Assembly: GCF_000373985.1 (NCBI RefSeq)
Contig: NZ_KB893090.1
Coordinates: forward strand, 1-64,000
DNA from: Desulfobacter curvatus DSM 3379
GTDB taxonomy: Bacteria; Desulfobacterota; Desulfobacteria; Desulfobacterales; Desulfobacteraceae
Direction: 5' to 3'
DNA length: 64,000 bases
Shown here: positions 62,969 to 64,000 of the stretch, piece after piece
Numbering within the stretch: position 1 is the stretch's first letter
Layout of the letters: every line of letters begins with the position of its first letter
Made by a program: the position numbers and the translations under genes
Notes under the pieces: model-generated
Told to the model about the DNA's origin: nothing
What the model saw: only the letters and a program-made list of their open reading frames with translations
The model's database searches: none

Positions 62969-64000
62969 TTGACCCCAACCGCTGGTGCCGGTAAAAACAG
63001 CAAAACCCTTGAAAAGGAATTGAACTGGTTCAGCAGGGTGCTGGAGACCAGGATTGCCCTCTATTTTGAAAATGCCTGTCCGGTTCAATCCATTTACGAA
63101 ATTCTTCCCCCGGGCTTGGACAGGGATGATTCTGCCTATGCCCGGGTCGTCAGGGCCAACGGATTTGGCTATGATGAGCGAATCATCCTCATCCTTTCCT
63201 TGATTCCCCACATCCGTCCCCAGCTTCTGGATACCTTTTTTATCCACAATAAGAATTTCGACCGGCCTTTTACCGAGTTTGGCGGATGGAAGGGGATCAC
63301 CCACGGCGGTTTTCTTCCCACAGGAGAGACGGCGTCATTCATCCTGGCCGCCGGAGATCTGGAAAAAAGATTTGAACTCATGACCCTTTTGGGATCCGAC
63401 CACGGATTTGCAAAACGAAATATATTAAAACTTGAAAACAACAGCGGAAACGAACCCTTTTTCAGTGGTGCCCTCGTAATTTCGGCCGAGTATCTGAGTC
63501 TTTTTACCACCGGTGCTGTCCATAAGCCGGATTATAATGTCGCCTTTCCTGCCAAGCTGACGACCACCCGGCTCGATTGGGAGGATCTTGTACTTCCGGG
63601 GCAGGTCGCTGAGCAGATTGATCATATTAATTGCTGGATCAGACATGCCGCCGTCATCATGGATGACTGGGGGTATGACAAGGTCATCAAGCCCGGGTAC
63701 CGGTGTCTGTTTTACGGCCCGCCCGGCACCGGCAAAACCCTGACGGCAACCCTGATCGGCCAAGGGGTGGGAATGGATGTGTACAAGATTGATCTTTCCA
63801 TGATTGTGTCCAAGTATATTGGTGAAACGGAAAAGAATCTGGCCAATGTGTTTGACCAGGCGGAAAACCGCAACTGGGTGCTGTTTTTTGATGAGGCGGA
63901 TGCCCTTTTCGGGAAAAGGACCCAGGCCAATTCATCCAATGACCGCCATGCCAATCAGGAGATCTCATATCTTCTCCAGCGTATCGAAGATTTCCCCGGT
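62969..64000 (+). CDS. eCIS AAA+ ATPase (Pvc15-like), partial
   Basis: 344 codons to the window edge; TTG 62969 behind GAGGAGG starts LTPTAGAGKNSKTLEK. N-terminal helical domain about 10-230, Walker A GPPGTGKT near 251, Walker B VLFFDEADALFGKRTQ near 308, then SNDRHANQEISYLLQRIED. Pvc15-type ATPases load or unfold cargo in eCIS. The C-terminus lies outside the window. Confidence 0.92.
   Translation, partial: MTPTAGAGKNSKTLEKELNWFSRVLETRIALYFENACPVQSIYEILPPGLDRDDSAYARVVRANGFGYDERIILILSLIPHIRPQLLDTFFIHNKNFDRPFTEFGGWKGITHGGFLPTGETASFILAAGDLEKRFELMTLLGSDHGFAKRNILKLENNSGNEPFFSGALVISAEYLSLFTTGAVHKPDYNVAFPAKLTTTRLDWEDLVLPGQVAEQIDHINCWIRHAAVIMDDWGYDKVIKPGYRCLFYGPPGTGKTLTATLIGQGVGMDVYKIDLSMIVSKYIGETEKNLANVFDQAENRNWVLFFDEADALFGKRTQANSSNDRHANQEISYLLQRIEDFPG

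Noticed and set aside
36822..64000. Prophage or type VI secretion system
   Set aside because: No terminase, portal, capsid or T6SS TssB/C/J/K/L/M genes; DUF4255, DUF4157, DUF5908 and Pvc15-like ATPase are eCIS markers.
1..64000. CRISPR arrays, tRNA, rRNA or riboswitches
   Set aside because: No direct-repeat/spacer pattern, cloverleaf or known riboswitch consensus was found by reading both strands; low-level ncRNAs cannot be excluded without covariance models.

Overview
The window looks like a chromosomal segment of a sulfate-reducing deltaproteobacterium of the Desulfobacteraceae type (phylum Desulfobacterota). The argument is by family content: a periplasmic [NiFeSe] hydrogenase with an in-frame UGA (selenocysteine) codon, a nickel-type TonB receptor with NikK/NikL-like periplasmic proteins, many two-component and HDOD/GGDEF proteins, and dispersed palindromic repeats. 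No rRNA, tRNA or CRISPR array was seen. The assignment is inference; no 16S or marker gene is present.

Layout. 1-3.0 kb: 3' part of a frameshifted TonB-dependent receptor, then NikK-like and NikL-like proteins. 3.3-4.9 kb: lipB-lipA. 5.1-7.4 kb: zinc phospholipase C-like protein and a cardiolipin synthase-like protein, both on the minus strand. 7.8-12.2 kb: biotin operon bioD-bioA-Na/solute symporter-bioB behind a BirA-like inverted repeat. 12.2-18.3 kb (minus): small biosynthetic operon of a flippase-like membrane protein, a one-module NRPS (C-A-T-TE) and a glycosyltransferase. 18.7-22.6 kb: cNMP-patatin protein and an HDOD-GAF-GGDEF protein. 22.6-25.8 kb (minus): hysB-hysA and a maturation protease. 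26-30.3 kb: PilZ-like protein and a VWA protein-histidine kinase-response regulator operon. 30.5-33.6 kb: thioesterase, nitroreductase, HAD phosphatase, MFS exporter. 34-36.6 kb: LytTR regulator, stand-alone receiver and a receiver-LytS-type kinase fusion.

36.7-64 kb is one large locus for an extracellular contractile injection system (eCIS, PVC/Afp-like). It runs: DUF4255 terminator (Pvc16), conserved hypothetical, sheath, two tube proteins, DUF5908 protein, LysM protein (Pvc7), VgrG-like spike (Pvc8), PAAR tip (Pvc10), an AT-rich cargo island, gp25 (Pvc9), baseplate J (Pvc11), a putative fibre or adhesin, second wedge (Pvc12-like), tape measure (Pvc14-like), a membrane-anchored GH18-like protein, DUF4157 metallopeptidase-like protein and the AAA+ ATPase (Pvc15), which runs off the window.

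The most interesting material lies in and around the eCIS cargo island (44.3-49.0 kb). Two unrelated cargo candidates share an N-terminal leader of about 45 residues, which is also partly present in the DUF4157 protein. They also share a 5' untranslated leader, and the same short motif flanks each cargo gene. Between them lies a pentameric ligand-gated ion channel gene broken by a one-base insertion and by a 16-bp tandem duplication that shifts the fourth membrane helix out of frame. The tape-measure gene carries an in-frame 600-bp internal duplication. Several families of small structured repeats are scattered through the window. One of them (nine units, including one tandem pair and one truncated copy) supplies the ribosome-binding site of lipB and the stop codon of the Pvc16 gene.
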